The notes: a model not told the origin generated them from the letters alone. 64,000 nt of DNA from DASXMR01 sp036495525 (GCA_036495525.1 DASXMR010000056.1:1-64000); one strand, 5' to 3'; shown: positions 26,654 to 35,445, numbered from the stretch's first letter. Made by a program: numbers and translations.

Positions 26654-27394
26654 TCAGTGCGCCCGCTGCAGCCAGTCCTGATAGTGCGTCGGAGCGAGCC
26701 TGGTCCCCGGCCCGGCGAGGAGCACATCGCCGGAGACGGAAGCGAACATGCCAGCCTTGTCGTCGGTGACCACGGTCCGTTCGTCGCGGTGCTCGGCGAC
26801 CGTGACCCGCCCGAGCTCGTCGAGGGGGAACACGTCCGGGCCTGCGACGTTGCGGATGCCGTCCAGCGGCTGGCCGGCGGCCACCTCGACCACCGTGTCG
26901 ACGACGTCGGCTGCGGCGATCGGCTGGATCGGCGTATGTGGCAGGTGGATGGTGCTGTCGTCCGCGGTCATCGCCATGGTGGCGTCCATGAACTCGAAGA
27001 ACTGGGTGGCGCGCACGATGGAGTAAGGCGTCGGGCCTTGCCGGAGCAGGTCTTCCTGCATGGCCTTGGCCCGGTAGTAGACAAGGCCTGGCACCTGGTC
27101 CACGCCGACGATGGACAGGATGACCTGGTGCCCGACGCCGGCCCGCTGCCCGGCGGCCAGCAGGTTGGTCATGGAGGTGCGGAAGAAGTCGAGGGACGCA
27201 TCGTCGAAGGTCGGCGAGTTCGCCAGGTTGACCACGACGTCCGCGCCGGCCAGGGCCTGGTCCAGGCCCGCTCCCGTGATGATGTCGACGCCGGTACTCG
27301 GCGCCGCCGGGACGGCCTGGTGACCGGCTTCGCTGAGCTTGCTGACCACCTGCGAGCCAATCAGCCCGGTACCGCCGATGACTACCAGCTTCAT
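26654..27394 (-). CDS. NmrA/SDR-a-like NAD(P)-binding protein
   Basis: 246 residues. GGTGLIGSQVVSKL at about 7-20 is the extended-SDR nucleotide motif. There is no Tyr-x3-Lys active site in the usual place, and the body matches atypical NmrA-like proteins (VVNLANSPTFDD, then HQVILSIVGVDQVPG and YYRAKAMQEDLLRQGPTPYS). These act as redox-sensing binders or quinone/sugar reductases. It is divergent from the second GntR-ABC operon, with 315 nt between. Confidence 0.83.
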   Translation of the reverse strand: MKLVVIGGTGLIGSQVVSKLSEAGHQAVPAAPSTGVDIITGAGLDQALAGADVVVNLANSPTFDDASLDFFRTSMTNLLAAGQRAGVGHQVILSIVGVDQVPGLVYYRAKAMQEDLLRQGPTPYSIVRATQFFEFMDATMAMTADDSTIHLPHTPIQPIAAADVVDTVVEVAAGQPLDGIRNVAGPDVFPLDELGRVTVAEHRDERTVVTDDKAGMFASVSGDVLLAGPGTRLAPTHYQDWLQRAH

Positions 27395-27709
27395 GACTGC
27401 TCTTCCCCTCGCTTAGTTGCCTGACGGCCTCGGGCAGCCCAGTTCCCGGCAATCCCGCGCATCACACCGCGTGCGCGCGGCCTCGAATTTGTGCGGCTCC
27501 GCTTCCCCGTGCCGCCGCTCCTGTTCAGCTGATCATTCCCCAGGCACGCCGGTTAACCACGGCCTGGCGGGCGATGCCGGCGGGCAGGCCCTTGGTCTCA
27601 GGGAGACAGCCGGTCAGCGTCTGGGCACGACAGCCCGCCTGCTCCCTCGTTGACGCTCGCTCTGCTTGGGTTTAAAGTCTTAATGCCTTAGTACTTTGGA
27701 GGAAGCAGC
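27395..27709. other. Divergent intergenic region, NmrA-like gene and GntR copy 2
   Basis: 315 bases without a convincing gene. The right end carries a likely promoter and operator for the GntR-ABC operon (27666-27697). The left end must carry the promoter of the NmrA-like gene. I see no RNA gene here. Confidence 0.5.
27666..27697 (+). promoter_or_regulatory. Promoter and YtrA-type operator for GntR-ABC copy 2
   Basis: TTGGGT (27666-27671) and TAGTAC (27689-27694) are spaced 17 nt and resemble -35 and -10 boxes. The imperfect inverted repeat AAAGTCTTAA-TGCC-TTAGTACTTT (27674-27697, 8 of 10 pairs) overlaps them. An operator over the promoter fits autorepression by the YtrA-like protein encoded at 27710. 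Confidence 0.45.
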
Positions 27710-28102
27710 ATGATCAGCTTCCGGCTCGATGGCCGGTCGGTCGTGCCCCCGTACTTGCAGATCGTCCAGCAGGTACGTCAGGCGCTGCGGATGGGCGTGC
27801 TCGACCTGGGCGACAAGCTGCCCACGGTGCGGGAAGTCGTCGCGGCGACCGCGGTGAACCCCAACACCGTGCTCAAGGCCTACCGCGACCTGGAGCGCGA
27901 CGGGCTGGTCGAGCCGCGGGCCGGGCAGGGCACGTTCGTCGTGGGCCGCCCCGCTGGCCCGCCGCCCGGCACCCACTCGCGGCTCGCTCGCAGCCTGGCG
28001 CACTGGGTGCGCGGCGCCCGCGAGGCCGGGCTGGATGACGAGTCGATTGAATCGCTGCTTCGCATCACGCTGCGGGCGGCAGCCGAGGAGGAGACCGCAT
28101 GA
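27710..28102 (+). CDS. GntR family regulator, YtrA subfamily (copy 2)
   Basis: 130 residues with the same layout as the regulator at 6859: winged helix with PYLQIVQQVRQALRMGVL, PTVREVVAATAVNPNTVLKA, then a short tail AGLDDESIESLLRITLR. The tail motif AGLDDESIE is identical in both copies. TTTGGAGGAAGCAGC precedes the ATG. It overlaps the ATPase gene by 4 nt (ATGA) and probably represses this operon. Confidence 0.9.
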   Translation: MISFRLDGRSVVPPYLQIVQQVRQALRMGVLDLGDKLPTVREVVAATAVNPNTVLKAYRDLERDGLVEPRAGQGTFVVGRPAGPPPGTHSRLARSLAHWVRGAREAGLDDESIESLLRITLRAAAEEETA

Positions 28103-29010
28103 TGGCCAGCAGCGCCCAGGCGGCGATCAGGACCAGCGGGCTATCCAAGCGCTACCGCAAGGTCACCGCTCTGAGCGAGGCCACGATCAGCGTTCCCGAG
28201 GGCCGGATATCGGCGCTGATCGGCCCGAACGGGGCCGGCAAGACGACGCTGCTGCGGCTGCTCGCCGGCCTGGCCAGGCCGACAGGCGGGGACGTGGCGG
28301 TGCTCGGCGCCCGGCCAGGCCAGGATCCGGCTTTCCTGGCCGGCATCGGCTTCCTGGCCCAGGAGATCCCGCTGTACCAGCGCTTCACCGCCGAGGATCA
28401 CCTCGGTATCGGCGCGCACCTCAACTCGCGGTGGGACGGCGACTCGGCCCGGCGCCGGCTGGACGGCCTCAGCATCCCGCTGGGCCAGAAGGTCGGCACG
28501 CTGTCTGGCGGCCAGCGTGCTCAGCTGGCGCTGGCGCTGACGCTGGCCAAGCGGCCCCGGCTGCTGCTGCTGGACGAGCCGGTCGCGGCGCTGGACCCGC
28601 TAGCCCGGCGGCAGTTCCTGGCGCACCTGGCCGAGGCCGTGGCCGACGGCGGCCTGACCGTCGTGCTGTCCTCGCACCTGGTCGCTGACCTGGAGCGGAC
28701 CTGCGACCACCTGATCCTGCTGGCCGCGTCGCAGGTCCAGCTGTGCGGTGACATCGACACGGTGCTCGCCGAGCATCAGGTCCTGGTCGGGCCGCGCAAG
28801 GACACTACTGCCATCGAGCGCGATCACACCCTGGTGCATGCCGTGCGCACCGCCCGCCAGGTGACCCTGCTCATCCGCCGCGGCGGGCCTGTCGTCGACC
28901 CGGCCTTCGAGGCCTCCGACGTCGGACTCGAGGAGCTGGTACTCGGCTACATGGGCCAGCACGCCAGCCCGGCACCGGCGCGGCTGACCATGATCGGAGA
29001 AGAACAATGA
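28099..29010 (+). CDS. ABC transporter ATP-binding protein (copy 2)
   Basis: 303 residues. Walker A GPNGAGKTT is at 42-50, the Q-loop in GFLAQEIPLYQ, the signature LSGGQR at 135-140 and Walker B LLLLDE at 155-160. The C-terminal extension after residue 220 carries ASQVQLCGDIDTVLAEHQVL and VGPRKD, closely mirroring the first copy (VLTGPRRD-like). It overlaps both neighbours by 4 nt. It is likely the motor of an exporter or envelope-stress transporter. Confidence 0.9.
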   Translation: MMASSAQAAIRTSGLSKRYRKVTALSEATISVPEGRISALIGPNGAGKTTLLRLLAGLARPTGGDVAVLGARPGQDPAFLAGIGFLAQEIPLYQRFTAEDHLGIGAHLNSRWDGDSARRRLDGLSIPLGQKVGTLSGGQRAQLALALTLAKRPRLLLLDEPVAALDPLARRQFLAHLAEAVADGGLTVVLSSHLVADLERTCDHLILLAASQVQLCGDIDTVLAEHQVLVGPRKDTTAIERDHTLVHAVRTARQVTLLIRRGGPVVDPAFEASDVGLEELVLGYMGQHASPAPARLTMIGEEQ

Positions 29011-30005
29011 CCTGGCTCGTCTGGCGCCAGCACCGCAATCAGGCGTACTTCGCCGCCGCCGCGCTCGCCTTGCTCGCGGTCGCGCTGCTGGTCACCGGCC
29101 GGGACATGGCGTCCCAGTACCACTCCGCCCTCGCCAGTTGCGCCGCCAGCCACTCCTGCGGCAACCTCGGCGATTCCCTGATACTCGGTAGCACGCCGCT
29201 GACCTTGCTGGTCGGGTTCACCGTGGTGGTGCCGTGCCTGCTGGGAGTTTTCTGGGGCGGGCCGCTGGTGGCCAGGGAACTCGAAACCGGCACCAGCCAG
29301 TTCGCCTGGCTGCAGGGCGTCAGCCGCCGCCGCTGGCTGACCGCCCAGGTCGGCTGGGTGCTGCTCGCCGCTGCCGCCTGGGGCGGCGCGGTCTCGGGCC
29401 TCGTTACCTGGTGGTCAAGCCCGCAGAACGCCCTCAAGCACCAGAACTTCCAGCCTGGCCAGTTCGACATCCAGGGCATCGTCCCCATTGGCTATGCCCT
29501 GTTCGCGGTGGCCCTCGGCATCGCGGCCGGAGCCCTGATCCGCCGCACGCTGCCCGCGATGGCCGTCACCCTCGGCGTGTTCACGCTGCTGCGGCTGGTG
29601 ATCGGCCAGGACTTCCGCTCGCACTACCTGACGCCGCTCACCAGCACCTTCAGCTTCCTGCACCCTCCGGCCGTGCCGAAAGGCTCCTACTGGCTGGTCT
29701 CGAGTGGCGTCGTCGGCCCGCACGGCCAGGTACCGGGTGTCAGCTCTCACGGCGGGCCTGGCATCTCATTCGGCGGCGTGCACCTGCCCATCGGGCACCT
29801 GCCGTCAGCGTGCCAGGCGCTCGTCTTCCAGGGTCCCGCCAGGTTCGGTTCCTGCCTGGCCGCGCAGGGGTACCGCGCGGTGATCAATTACCAGCCCGCC
29901 GGCCGGTACTGGGCGTTCCAGGGCATCGAGACCGGCATCTTCGTGCTGCTCGCCGCTGCCCTCATCGCCGTGACCGCGATCGTGGTTATCCGCCGCGACG
30001 CCTAG
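29007..30005 (+). CDS. ABC transporter permease (copy 2)
   Basis: 332 residues. It begins MTWLVWRQHRNQAYF, parallel to copy 1, and ends with YWAFQGIETGIFVLLAAA. About six hydrophobic segments surround a large polar region at about 215-300. The shared motifs RRRWLTAQV/RNRWLAVRM and ARELETGTSQFAWLQ/ARELEAGTQQLAWTQ show common descent with the first copy. A decayed arylsulfatase begins directly after its stop codon. Confidence 0.9.
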   Translation: MTWLVWRQHRNQAYFAAAALALLAVALLVTGRDMASQYHSALASCAASHSCGNLGDSLILGSTPLTLLVGFTVVVPCLLGVFWGGPLVARELETGTSQFAWLQGVSRRRWLTAQVGWVLLAAAAWGGAVSGLVTWWSSPQNALKHQNFQPGQFDIQGIVPIGYALFAVALGIAAGALIRRTLPAMAVTLGVFTLLRLVIGQDFRSHYLTPLTSTFSFLHPPAVPKGSYWLVSSGVVGPHGQVPGVSSHGGPGISFGGVHLPIGHLPSACQALVFQGPARFGSCLAAQGYRAVINYQPAGRYWAFQGIETGIFVLLAAALIAVTAIVVIRRDA

Positions 30006-31219
30006 GTGCCCGGGGACGGGCGCCTGCCACGCGCCCAGCGAGTGGATTGAGCGGTACGCCGGGAAATTCGACCTGGGATACGAGGCGATCAGGGAGCAGA
30101 TCCTCGCCCGGCAGAAGCAGCTGGGCATCGTCCCGCGCGATACCGGGCTGCCGCAGGTCAACCCGATCGGCACGCCGCGCGATCGCACCGGCCCTGAGGG
30201 CCAGCCGTTCCCGCCGCTGGACTACACCAAGCCGTGGGACTCGCTGTCGGCGGACGAGAAACGCCTGTTCGCCCGGATGGCCGAGGTGTACGCAGGATTC
30301 CTGTCGCATGCCGACCATCACACCGGCCGGTTGCTGACCTGGAGGAATCAGGTCAGCGGGAGAACACTCTGGTCATCCTCGTCTCCGACAACGGGGCCAG
30401 TGGCGAGGGAGGCCCGGACGGGTCAGTCAACGAGAACCTCTTCTTCAACGGCATCCCGGACGACCTGCAACGGAACCTGGCGATGATCGACTGAGCTGCA
30501 CGACCTGGCGGCGGAGCAGCCGGGCAAGCTGCGCGAGCTGGTCAGCCTCTGGTTCGCTGAGGCCGGCGCCAACGGCGCCTTCCCGCTGGATGATCGCTCC
30601 CCGGTGGAGATCCTCGGTACCTCCCGGCCGCAGCTGAGCAGCCCCCGCAAACCGCTACACCTACTACCCCGACACCTCCGACGTGCCGGAGCACCAGGCG
30701 GTGAACGTCCGCAACCGCTCCTACAGCATCGGCGCTCTGGTGGACATCCCCGCCACCGGCGCGCAGGGCGTGCTCTTCGCCCACGGCGCGCAGTTCGGCG
30801 GGCACGCGCTCTATGTGAAGGACAACCGGCTGCACTACGTCTACAGCTTCGTCGGCATCGAAGAGCAGAAGGTCGTTGCGAACGAGGACGTGCCCGTCGG
30901 GGAGAACCTGATCCTGTCCGCGTCATTCGACAAGGACGGCGAGGAATCGCCCGGCGTGGCCACCGGCATCTTGTCGCTTTACCACGGGGGCCGCAAGGTC
31001 GGCGAACGGCGAATCAGGACCCAGCCCGGCCACTTCACGCTGGCAGGCGAGGGATTGTGCGTAGGCCGGGACAGCGGGGCGGCCGTCACCGGCGACTACC
31101 CTGGCGAGGCGCCGCACCGGTTCACCGGCGGCACGATCAGGCAGGTCGCCGTGGATACCAGCGGCGAGCCCTACGTCGACCTCGAACGCCAGGCCGCCGC
31201 GATGCTGGCCAGGGAATGA
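30006..31219 (+). pseudogene. Arylsulfatase remnant, multiply disrupted
   Basis: Three consecutive open segments in shifted frames match what I remember of actinobacterial type I arylsulfatases. The first reads ACHAPSEWIERYAGKFDLGY from about 30024. The second carries TLVILVSDNGASGEGGPDGS at about 30370-30430, after a frameshift near 30340. A stop at 30492-30494 coincides with a junction to ELHDLAAEQPGKLRELV, which in intact enzymes lies about 200 residues further on, so an internal deletion is likely. One extra A near 30650 shifts into the C-terminal domain (SIGALVDIPATGAQGVLFAH), which ends normally at 31219. The N-terminal catalytic Cys/Ser region is absent. Confidence 0.8.
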
Positions 31220-31253
31220 CCTTTCCGGGCTGGCCAGGGAATGACCTTTCCGG
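31204..31253. repeat. 25-bp tandem duplication at the arylsulfatase remnant end
   Basis: GCTGGCCAGGGAATGACC at 31204 recurs at 31229 with a period of 25 bp. The first copy contains the stop codon of the remnant. It looks like replication slippage after decay of the gene. Confidence 0.9.
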
Positions 31254-31265
31254 GCGGCGGCTTGC

Positions 31266-32138
31266 TCAGCCGGTAGCCCGCAGGGCGGGAAGCACCTCAT
31301 CAGCCAGCCGCTGCATGGTGGCTGCCCGGTCCTGGCCGCTGACCAGAAAGTTGAATCCGGTAAAGCCGAGACCGAGCAGCTGCCGCAGCTGGCTGACCGC
31401 CTGCGTGGCTGACCCGGTGACCACGTCTTGCTGCGGTTCGGCGGCCGGGCCGAGCCGGATTTCGAGGTTGAGGATGCTCCGGATTTCCGCTGGCCGCCGG
31501 CCGCCCGCTTCGGCTGCGACGTCGATCCGGTGCCGCATGGCGGGGAACTCCTCCGTCGGCCGGTAGCCAAGGGAGGGGATCCAGCCGTCGGCGAGAGCGC
31601 CGGTGACCGCCAGGGCGCGCGGTCCGAAGGCGCCCAGCCAGACCGGGATCGGGTGAGCGGGCGCGGGTTCCATGGTGAGGTCGATGACGCTGTGCTGGCG
31701 CCCGTGCTGGGTGTAGCCGGGGCCCGCCCAGGCGCCGCGGATGACACCGATGGCCTCCGCGAGCCCGTCGATCTTCTCGCCCGGCGACAGCACCGGGCCG
31801 CCGACAGCGGCGATCTCCTGGTCGGAATAGCCGGCGCCGAGCCCGAGGATGAACCGCCCCGCGGACAGCAGGTCGAGGGAGACCGCGAGCTTCGCGACCA
31901 TCGCCGGGCGGCGGAACGGCACGCCAAGCACGCGGCTCGCGACCTTGATCTGGCTGGTGCTAGCGGCGATCCAGGTGAGCATCGTCGTGGTCTCATAACT
32001 CGGGTCAGCGCCGGCGGGGTGGTCGGCGGCGGAAACGAAATCGAAGCCGAGCCGCTCAGCCTCCCTGGCCAGGCCGACCGGGTCGTCTCCCCGCGCGGCG
32101 GAGGCGGGCACGCCCACCCCGAAGATCAGCTCTGTCAT
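31266..32138 (-). CDS. LLM class F420-dependent oxidoreductase
   Basis: A 290-residue luciferase-like TIM barrel. Recognisable blocks are FDFVSAADHPAGADPSYE, FRRPAMVAKLAVSLDLLS, GRFILGLGAGY and the C-terminal GLGFTGFNFLVSG. It belongs with F420-dependent LLM reductases/dehydrogenases of actinobacteria. The ATG at 32138 is supported by AAAAGGAG (32155-32148, minus strand). The upstream yczE-like frame runs 83 nt into it, apparently through a tandem repeat expansion. Confidence 0.87.
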   Translation of the reverse strand: MTELIFGVGVPASAARGDDPVGLAREAERLGFDFVSAADHPAGADPSYETTTMLTWIAASTSQIKVASRVLGVPFRRPAMVAKLAVSLDLLSAGRFILGLGAGYSDQEIAAVGGPVLSPGEKIDGLAEAIGVIRGAWAGPGYTQHGRQHSVIDLTMEPAPAHPIPVWLGAFGPRALAVTGALADGWIPSLGYRPTEEFPAMRHRIDVAAEAGGRRPAEIRSILNLEIRLGPAAEPQQDVVTGSATQAVSQLRQLLGLGFTGFNFLVSGQDRAATMQRLADEVLPALRATG

Positions 32139-32880
32139 GGTCGCATGCTCCTTTTGTGCCGGGTGGCTTAGTGCCGGGTGAATTCGTGCTGAGTGGCTTA
32201 GTGCCGGGTGGCTTCGTGCCGGGCGCCTTCGCGCCGGACGGCTTGGTGACCGTCAGCCGCGGCAGCAGCAGGTGGGTGATCGGGCCGATGGACAGCGCGT
32301 AAGCGGCGGTGCCGACTCCGACGGTGCCGCCAAGCGCGAATCCGATCGCCAGCACCGACAGCTCGATCAGCGTGCGCACCACGCGCAGCGAGTGGCCCCG
32401 GGCGGCGACGCCGGTCATCAGCCCGTCCCGCGGGCCCGGGCCGAGGCCGGCCCCGATGTAGCAGGCGGTCGCCAGCCCGTTCAGCCCGATCCCGGCGGCG
32501 AGCCACACTGCGCGCCAGGCCAGCGCCCTTGGCCCGGGCAGCACGTCCAGCGCGCCGTTGACGACCAGGCCGACGATCACCGCGTTGCTCACCGTGCCCA
32601 GGCCAGGCCGCTGCCGCAGCGGGATCCATGCCAGCAGGACCAGGCCGCTGACGGCGACGTTCACCGTGCCAAGCTGCACGCCGAGCATGCGCGCGATGCC
32701 CTGGTGCAGGACATCCCACGGGCCGAGGCCCAGCCGGGCCCTGACCATCAGCGCCAGGCTCACGCCGAACCCGGCGAGCCCCAGGTACAGGCGCACCAGC
32801 CGGGCCACCAGGCTGCCGCGGCTGGCCAGCCGGGCGACACGCTCGTCACCTGGCTCGGGCGCCGCGGAGTTAACTGACAT
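32056..32880 (-). CDS. YczE/YyaS/YitT family membrane protein
   Basis: 274 residues with about five or six membrane segments. The first is LYLGLAGFGVSLALMVRARL, followed by the family motif LGPWDVLHQG, and later GAGLGPGPRDGLMTG and GTVGVGTAAYALSIGPITHL. The ATG at 32880 lies inside a TGACATGTCA palindrome. The C-terminal tail (KPPGT repeats from a 15-bp tandem array) is probably an expansion. It extends the protein beyond the normal end and into the LLM gene. It is divergent from marR and likely controlled by it. Confidence 0.8.
   Translation of the reverse strand: MSVNSAAPEPGDERVARLASRGSLVARLVRLYLGLAGFGVSLALMVRARLGLGPWDVLHQGIARMLGVQLGTVNVAVSGLVLLAWIPLRQRPGLGTVSNAVIVGLVVNGALDVLPGPRALAWRAVWLAAGIGLNGLATACYIGAGLGPGPRDGLMTGVAARGHSLRVVRTLIELSVLAIGFALGGTVGVGTAAYALSIGPITHLLLPRLTVTKPSGAKAPGTKPPGTKPLSTNSPGTKPPGTKGACDHDRADLRGGRARLRRAGRRPGRPGQGG
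32156..32245. repeat. Six 15-bp tandem repeats in the yczE-like C-terminus
   Basis: Units GTGCCGGGTGGCTTA and close variants occupy 32156-32170, 32171-32185, 32186-32200, 32201-32215, 32216-32230 and 32231-32245. On the minus strand they encode five-residue steps such as KPPGT and KAPGT. The multiple of three preserves the frame. The array is a candidate variable-length repeat. Confidence 0.9.
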
Positions 32881-32927
32881 GTCAGCAAACTTATCAGATT
32901 CCTGACGTGTCAGCAACACGCTATGAT
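32875..32927. promoter_or_regulatory. Twin MarR operator boxes and marR -10
   Basis: TGACATGTCA (32875-32884) and TGACGTGTCA (32903-32912) are 10-bp palindromic boxes 28 bp apart, in the gap between the divergent yczE-like and marR genes. The first contains the yczE-like ATG. The second lies just upstream of TATGAT (32922-32927), a good -10 whose start point would fall at the marR GTG (32934). This suggests a leaderless marR mRNA with autorepression. Confidence 0.6.
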
Positions 32928-32933
32928 GGGCCC

Positions 32934-33416
32934 GTGGCATCACCTCGCTGGCTGAACCCGCCGCAAGAGCGCGCCTGGCGCCGCTACCGGCGCATGCGCA
33001 CGCTGCTTGACCTGCAGATCGCTCGCGACCTGCACCACGACTCCGACCTGTCGGAGGCAGACTACGACGTGCTGTCGACGCTTTCGGAGAAACCGGACGG
33101 TCACTGGCGCGCTCGCGACCTGGCCGCCCAGCTTCTCTGGTCGACCAGCCGGCTGGCGCACCACGTCGGGCGGATGGAGCAGCGTGGCCTCGTGGCCAGG
33201 CAGCCGTGCGCCGACGACGCGCGCGGAGCGCTGATCAGCCTGACCGAGCAGGGACAGGACACCCTCAGGATGGCCGCACCGCCGCACGTCGCCTCTGTCC
33301 GCCAGCACATGATCGACCTGCTCAGCGCCGAGGAAGTGACCGCGCTCGACACCATCTCGGGGAAGGTCATCAGCCACCTCGCCGGAGAAGTGCCCGCTGA
33401 CCTGCCGCCACGGTAA
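32934..33416 (+). CDS. MarR family regulator
   Basis: 160 residues. A winged-helix core runs from about 20 to 110: LSEADYDVLSTLSEKPDG, WRARDLAAQLLWSTSRLAHH (recognition helix) and VGRMEQRGLVARQPCADDAR (wing). The dimerising C-terminal helix follows. It starts with GTG at 32934. Two matching palindromes in the divergent promoter region make it the likely repressor of itself and of the yczE-like gene. Confidence 0.88.
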   Translation: MASPRWLNPPQERAWRRYRRMRTLLDLQIARDLHHDSDLSEADYDVLSTLSEKPDGHWRARDLAAQLLWSTSRLAHHVGRMEQRGLVARQPCADDARGALISLTEQGQDTLRMAAPPHVASVRQHMIDLLSAEEVTALDTISGKVISHLAGEVPADLPPR

Positions 33417-33482
33417 ACGGCGATCATCCGGCGAGCGTTTCCTTCTCCCTGGGCCAGGGCGGACCTGCCCTGTGCTCGGGAG

Positions 33483-34456
33483 TCAGTTACGACGGCCGAC
33501 GTTCGCGGTGAACTGCTCCGCTGCCTCGTTCACCGCGGCGGACCGGATGGACTCGAACATGTCGAAGCCGTGGTGGGCGCCGGGCAGCTCGGCGTAACTG
33601 ACCGGACTGGCTGACACCGCGCGTGCATGCTGCACGAAGGCGCGCGCGTCCGACGCGGCACCAGCATGTCCTTCTCGCCGTGCACCACCAGCATCGGCGG
33701 CATGTCGCCGGGCGGGACCAGGCCGCCGTAGTAGCCGTAGCGGCAGATCAGGCCAGCGATGCCCGTCTCCCCCTCGCACACCGCCTGGATCGCCAGGTAC
33801 GCGCCGGCTGCGCTGCCGGTGACGAACAGCGTGCCAGGCTCGGCGCCATAGTCCGCGGCGTGCGCCCTCACCCAGGCGATCACCTCGCGCACGTCGGCCA
33901 CCTGGTCGGCGAGTGTCACGTGCGGCTGCAGCCGGTAGTTCGCGCTCACGCAGACGAAGCCACGCCGGCTGGTCAGGTGCCGGATCAGCGGCCGCGCCTC
34001 GCGGGCCTTGCTGCCGGAGTAGAAGCCGCCACCATGCAAGTGCAGCAGGACCGGCGCGCTGGCCTGGCTGGCCGGGCTGCCGCGGCGATGGTAGAGGTCA
34101 AGCGTCCGGCGCGGCCCGTCGCCGTAGGCTAGGCCGCGCACCCGGACCACGTCGAGCCGGCCGGGGAAGAACGGGGAACGCAGGATGCGGCCCCACGGCC
34201 GCCTCGGCCTGCCCTCATTGTCGAGCGCCGCGTGCGCGCGCAGCGCTCGGCTCACCAATACCACCAGGCCGGCCAGCGCGAGCAGCGCGACGGCGGCGCC
34301 TGCGACGCCGCCCGGTGAGCCGAGGTCACCGTCGACGAGCGCGAGCACAGTCGACGCGATCAGCAGGTACCCCGCGATGAACGGCAGGCCGCTCACGAGC
34401 AGAGCGGGAATTTCGGAGAATGATCGAAGACGGCGCGCCACCGGGTCAGCGCGCAC
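33483..34456 (-). pseudogene. Alpha/beta hydrolase (HGGG type), frameshifted and nucleophile-less
   Basis: The N-terminal part (34456 downward) has two membrane segments, then the oxyanion motif VLLHLHGGGFYSGSK and later MLVVHGEKDMLVP with the acid residue. Near 33660 the frame shifts. The true C-terminus continues in another frame with FVQHARAVSAS and the catalytic-His region LPGAHHGFDMFE, ending at 33483. The nucleophile elbow, normally GxSxG, reads VTGSAAGA, with Ala at the Ser position. Both changes argue for decay rather than a sequencing slip alone. Confidence 0.75.
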
Positions 34457-34593
34457 GCGACTCCCCAGGTGAGCAGCGTCAGCGCAGGCACGATGAAGGC
34501 CACCCGGCCAGGTTGAACGGTACCTAGGGGCAGAACCAGCGGTCCTGGAAGGCCCGCCACGTGTGCCTTGTGGCCGCGCCTGACCTGCCGTAC

Positions 34594-35445
34594 TCAGTTA
34601 GTGCTGGCGTACCGACGGGCGAGCTGGCCGCGGATCGCCGTACGGATCTCCGCTTCGGCGCCCGAGAGATGCTCGATTGCCGCCGGTTCGGCAAGGCCTG
34701 GGATGCAGACGACTTCGCCCAGGTGCAGTGCGGCCAGGGAAGCGGTCACCACGTCGGGAGCGGGCATTCCGCCGCCCTCTGCCCTTGGAGTGTCGCCCTC
34801 GACCGGCCGGTCGCCCTGCGTCAGATGGAACTCGGTCGCGGTGATTCCCGGGCAGACGACCTGAACCCGCACCGGCGACCCTGGTCCAAGTTCGCCCGCG
34901 AGAATCCGGGAGAACGTCACGAGGTAGCTCTTGGTGGCCGCGTACACCGCTCGCCCCAACCCTTGAAGCGACGGCATGTCGCCCGAGAAGGCAAGCAGCG
35001 ACGACACGTTGATGATCGCGCCCCGGCCGCGCTCCACCATGCCCGGCAGCGCTGCCCGGACTAGGGTCGTCGGCGCGGAGACGTTGACCGCGACCACCCG
35101 CGCCTGCAGCTGCGCATCAACCTCTGCGAACGGGCCGTAGCCGTTGATCCCGGCGTTGTTGACCAGCAATGTGACGTCGGGACTGGCGACCCGCTGCGCA
35201 ACCTTGGCCACGTCGGCAGGAACTGCGAGGTCAGCGGTCAGCGCCTCGACCGCCACACTGTGCTCGCTGCGGAGCCGTTCCGCCAGCCGGACCAGCCGAT
35301 GCGTGCGACGGGCGACCAGCACCAGGTCATACCCGCCAGCGGCCAGGCGCGCCGCGTATTCGTCACCTATACCGGACGAGGCACCCGTCACCACCGCGGT
35401 GCCGGGACGACCGGAAACGGTGGCAGGCTCTGCGCTCACCAGCAT
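34594..35445 (-). CDS. SDR family oxidoreductase
   Basis: 283 residues. TGASSGIGDEYAARLAAGGY is the nucleotide motif (the third Gly and the Asp/Glu/Tyr are typical of SDR family YqjQ/DltE-like proteins). NNAGINGYG, Ser in INVSSLLAF and Tyr-x3-Lys in VYAATKSYLVTF form the rest of the site. The ATG at 35445 is preferred because GAGGA precedes it. Fifty upstream in-frame codons look non-coding. It is divergent from the TetR/MFS pair and shares its operator region. Confidence 0.87.
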   Translation of the reverse strand: MLVSAEPATVSGRPGTAVVTGASSGIGDEYAARLAAGGYDLVLVARRTHRLVRLAERLRSEHSVAVEALTADLAVPADVAKVAQRVASPDVTLLVNNAGINGYGPFAEVDAQLQARVVAVNVSAPTTLVRAALPGMVERGRGAIINVSSLLAFSGDMPSLQGLGRAVYAATKSYLVTFSRILAGELGPGSPVRVQVVCPGITATEFHLTQGDRPVEGDTPRAEGGGMPAPDVVTASLAALHLGEVVCIPGLAEPAAIEHLSGAEAEIRTAIRGQLARRYASTN

